Shown piece by piece: positions 18,701 through 21,523 of a DNA stretch of 21,523 bases (the stretch's first letter is position 1; each line of letters starts with the position of its first letter). Made by a program: the position numbers and the translations under genes. Location: NCBI RefSeq assembly GCF_008831285.2, contig NW_022205212.1:1-21523 (forward strand). Direction: 5' to 3'. The notes under the pieces were generated by a model that was not told the origin of the DNA, did no database searches, and was given only the letters and a program-made list of their open reading frames with translations. The DNA comes from Nymphaea colorata (lineage: Eukaryota; Streptophyta; Magnoliopsida; Nymphaeales; Nymphaeaceae).

Positions 18701-21523
18701 CTAGAAGTACAGGCCTTGCAATTTGTTGGCATCCTCGCAGGTGCTGCCCCAGTGGTTTCTGAAGTAGCCATCGGTGCATGTGTCGCAAGTTCCAGCTCCA
18801 GAGTATCCAGTAGCGCAACTACTGCAGGTATCTCCACTGAATCCAGTTCTGCAGCTACCGCAGTGAGTTGCATCGGTGCAGGTCAGGCAATTTGTTGGGC
18901 ATTGCGTGCAGCTTGTAGTGCCCTGAAGTAGCCGTCAACACAAGCAGTACAACCATCGAAGACACTAGAAGTACAGGTCTTGCAATTTGTAAGCATGCCT
19001 CGCAGGTGTTGCTTCCAGTGGGTTTGAAGTAGCCATCGGTGCATGTGTCGCAAGTTCCAGCTCCAGAGTATCCAGTAGCGCAAGCTCGCAGGTATCTCCA
19101 CTGAATCCAGTTCTGCAGGTACCGCAGTGGGTTGCATCGGTGCAGGTCAGGCAATTTGTTGGGCATGCGTGCAGCTGTTGCTATCTTGTCTTTGAAGTAG
19201 CCGTCAAAGCAAGTAGTACAATCATCGAAGCCTAGAAGTACAGGCTTGCAATTGTAGAGCACTGTCGCAGGTATTGTTTCTGAAGTAGCCATCGGCGCAT
19301 GTGTCGCAAGTTCCAGCTCCAGAGTATCCAGTAGCGCAAGCTCGCAGGTATCTCCACTGAATCCAGTCCGCAGTTATTGCAGTGAGTTGCATCGGTGCAG
19401 GTATTGCACTTTGTTGGGCATAGCGTGCAGCTGCTAGTGTCTTGTCTTTGAAGTAGCCGTCAAAGCAAGTAGTACAATCACCGAAAGCACTAGAAGTACA
19501 GGCCTTGCAATTTGTAGAGCATCTTCACAGGTATTGCTTCACTGTTTCTGAAGTAGCCATCGGTGCATGTGTCGCAAGTTCCAGCTCCAGAGTATCCAGT
19601 AGCGCAAGCTCGCAGGTATCTCCACTGAATCCAGTTCTGCAGTACCGCAGTGAGTTGCATCGGTGCAGGTCAGGCAATTTGTTGGGCATTGCGTGCAGCT
19701 TGTAGTGCCCCTGTAGTAGCCGTCAACACAAGTAGTACAACCACCGAAAGCACTAGAAGTACAGGCCTTGCAATTGTAAGCATGCCTCGCAGGTATTGCT
19801 GTCACTGTTTCTGAAGTAGCCATCGGTGCATGTGTCGCAAGTTCCAGCTCCAGAGTATCCAGTAGCGCAAGCCTCGCAGGTATCTCCACTGAATCCAGTT
19901 CTGCAGGTACCGCAGTGAGTTGCATCGGTGCAGGTCAGCAATTTGTTGGGCATTGGTGCAGCTGTAGTGTCCCCTGAGTAGCCGTCAACACAAGTAGTAC
20001 AACCACCGAAGCACTAGAAGTACAGGCTTGCAATTCGTAGAGCACTGTCGCAGGTGCTGCTCACAGTGTTTTGAAGTAGCCATCGGTGCATGTGTCGCAA
20101 GTTCCAGCTCCAGAGTATCCAGTAGCGCAACCTAGCAGGTATCTCCACTGAATCCAGTCACGCAGCTACCGCAGTGAGTTGCATCGGTGCATGTATGCAC
20201 TTTGTTGGGCATGTGCAGCTGCTGCTATCTTGTCTTTGAAGTAGCCGTCAAAGCAAGTAGTACAACCACCGAAAGCACTAGAAGTACAGGCTTGCAATTT
20301 GTAGAGCATCTATCACAGGTATTGCTTCCACTGGTTTTGAAGTAGCCATCGGTGCATGTGTCGCAAGTTCCAGCTCCAGAGTATCCAGTAGCGCAAGCTC
20401 GCAGGTATCTCCACTGAATCCAGTTCTGCAGGTACCGCAGTGAGTTGCATCGGTGCAGGTCAAGCAATTTGTTGGGCATTGCAGTGCAGCTGTAGTGCCC
20501 CTGTAGTAGCCGTCAACACAAGTAGTACAACCACCGAAAGCACTAGAAGTACAGGCTTGCAATTTGTAGACATGCCTCGCAGGTGTTGCTTCCAGTGTTT
20601 CTGAAGTAGCCATCGGTGCATGTGTCGCAAGTTCCAGCTCCAGAGTATCCAGTAGCGCAAGCTCGCAGGTATCTCCACTGAATCCAGTTCTGCAGGTACC
20701 GCAGTGAGTTGCATCGGTGCAGGTCAAGCAATTTGTTGGGCATTGCGTGCAGCTTGTAGTGTCTTTGAAGTAGCCGTCAAACAAGTAGTACAACCACCGA
20801 AAGCACTAGAAGTACAGGCCTTGCAATTTGTAGAGCACTGTCGCAGGTGTTGCTTCCAGTGGGTTTGAAGTAGCCATCGGTGCATGTGTCGCAAGTTCCA
20901 GCTCCAGAGTATCCAGTAGCGCAAGACTCGCAGGTATCTCCACTGAATCCAGTTCTGCAGTACCGCAGTGAGTTGCATCGGTGCAGGTCAGGCAATTTGT
21001 TGGGCATTGCGCGCAGCTTGTAGTGTCTTTGAAGTAGCCGTCAAACAAGTAGTACAACCACCGAAAGCACTAGAAGTACAGGCCTTGCAATTGTAAGGCA
21101 TCTATCGCAGGTATTGCTCACAGTATTCTGAAGTAGCCATCGGCGCATGATCGCAAGTTCCAGCTCCAGAGTACCCAGCAGCGCAACCATTGCAGGTAGT
21201 CCATCAATTAAATTCGGCAGCTATGCAGTGAGTTGCATCGGTGCAGGTAGCATTTGTTGGGCATGGTGCAGCTGCTGTGTCTGGTCTTGTAGTAGCCGTC
21301 AACACAAGTAGTACAGAGCGAAGACACTAGAAGTACAGTCTTGCAATTCGTAGAGCATCTCGCAGGTGTTGCTCCAGTGGTTTTGAAGTAGCCATCGGTG
21401 CATGTTCGCAAGTTCCAGCTCCAGAGTATCCAGTAGCGCACTACTGCAGGTATCTCCACTGAATCCAGTTCTGCAGCTACCGCAGTGAGTTGCATCGGTG
21501 CAGGTCAGCAATTTGTTGGGCAT
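15701..21523 (-). repeat. Right array block III: shortened units with heavy indel load
   Basis: From about 15735 the FKDSESSSC stretch is replaced by the shorter FKGTTSC, giving an intended unit near 267 bp. CLTCTDATHCGSC, RTGFSGDTCEAC and SSVFDDCTTCVDGY become common. Observed spacings drop towards 253-268 bp because single bases are missing, for example one C lost from GCCTCG or GGCCTT and one T lost from ATTTG. From ~17 kb most units carry more than one break. Confidence 0.7.

Larger units (their letters stand above)
11235..21523 (-). pseudogene. Frame-broken continuation of cysteine-rich repeats, about 39 units, both ends missing
   Basis: The minus strand encodes the same unit family as the gene to the left (CATGYSGAGTC, CTDGYF, CSTNCKAC). 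I counted 39 copies of the CATGYSGAGTC block, with average spacing about 267 bp. The frame is clean for stretches such as ~12680-12966, ~13050-13511 and ~14912-15414, but many one- or two-base indels break it. Breaks are few before ~14.4 kb and several per unit after ~17 kb. In-frame TAG (14753-14755) and TAA (14861-14863) show the same code. It starts inside a unit at the telomeric tract and runs off the window, with no start or stop codon visible. It may be an unpolished part of a real giant gene, a paralogous gene, or a decayed array. Few substitutions and mostly shortened homopolymers favour sequencing error. Confidence 0.7.

Overview
This window looks like ciliate macronuclear DNA. It opens with a clean telomere of (CCCCAA)n. 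The main gene can only be read through if TAA and TAG are sense codons, most simply glutamine, and TGA is the only stop. C4A2 telomeres with that code are known from oligohymenophorean ciliates such as Tetrahymena and Paramecium. The coding DNA here is much less AT-rich than in those genera, so I do not name a genus. I see no rRNA, tRNA, CRISPR array, transposon or bacterial-type operon.

Layout, left to right. Positions 1-87 are telomere and 88-173 a short AT-rich spacer. Positions 174-2456 hold a 646-bp subtelomeric tandem repeat, three full copies plus a fourth partial one. Each full copy carries the last ~100 codons of the neighbouring gene joined to an unrelated ~300-bp segment. Positions 2152-11162 (minus strand) are one giant gene for a cysteine-rich, furin/growth-factor-receptor-like repeat protein of about 3,000 residues. 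It is intact except for one single-base frameshift near 6880. Its N-terminal third is a nearly perfect array of 273-bp (91-residue) units. Positions 11010-11190 are unique sequence holding the apparent gene start, and 11191-11234 are telomeric repeats in the opposite (GGGGTT) orientation. Positions 1-11234 therefore look like a complete two-telomere, single-gene chromosome of about 11.2 kb.

Beyond the internal telomere (11235-21523) the window re-enters the same cysteine-rich array mid-unit. About 39 further units follow, still coding on the minus strand. They grade from gene-like units to a shorter variant and gather single-base indels that become denser to the right. Substitutions between units stay rare while homopolymer contractions dominate. 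That fits an unpolished or low-coverage long-read extension, probably chimeric across the telomere, better than slow pseudogene decay, but raw reads would have to decide.

The most interesting biology is the link between the chromosome-end tandem array and the 3' end of the large repeat gene, together with strong homogenisation of the internal repeats. This architecture could allow recombination-driven variation of a surface or secreted protein. That role is inference; the sequence shows the architecture only.
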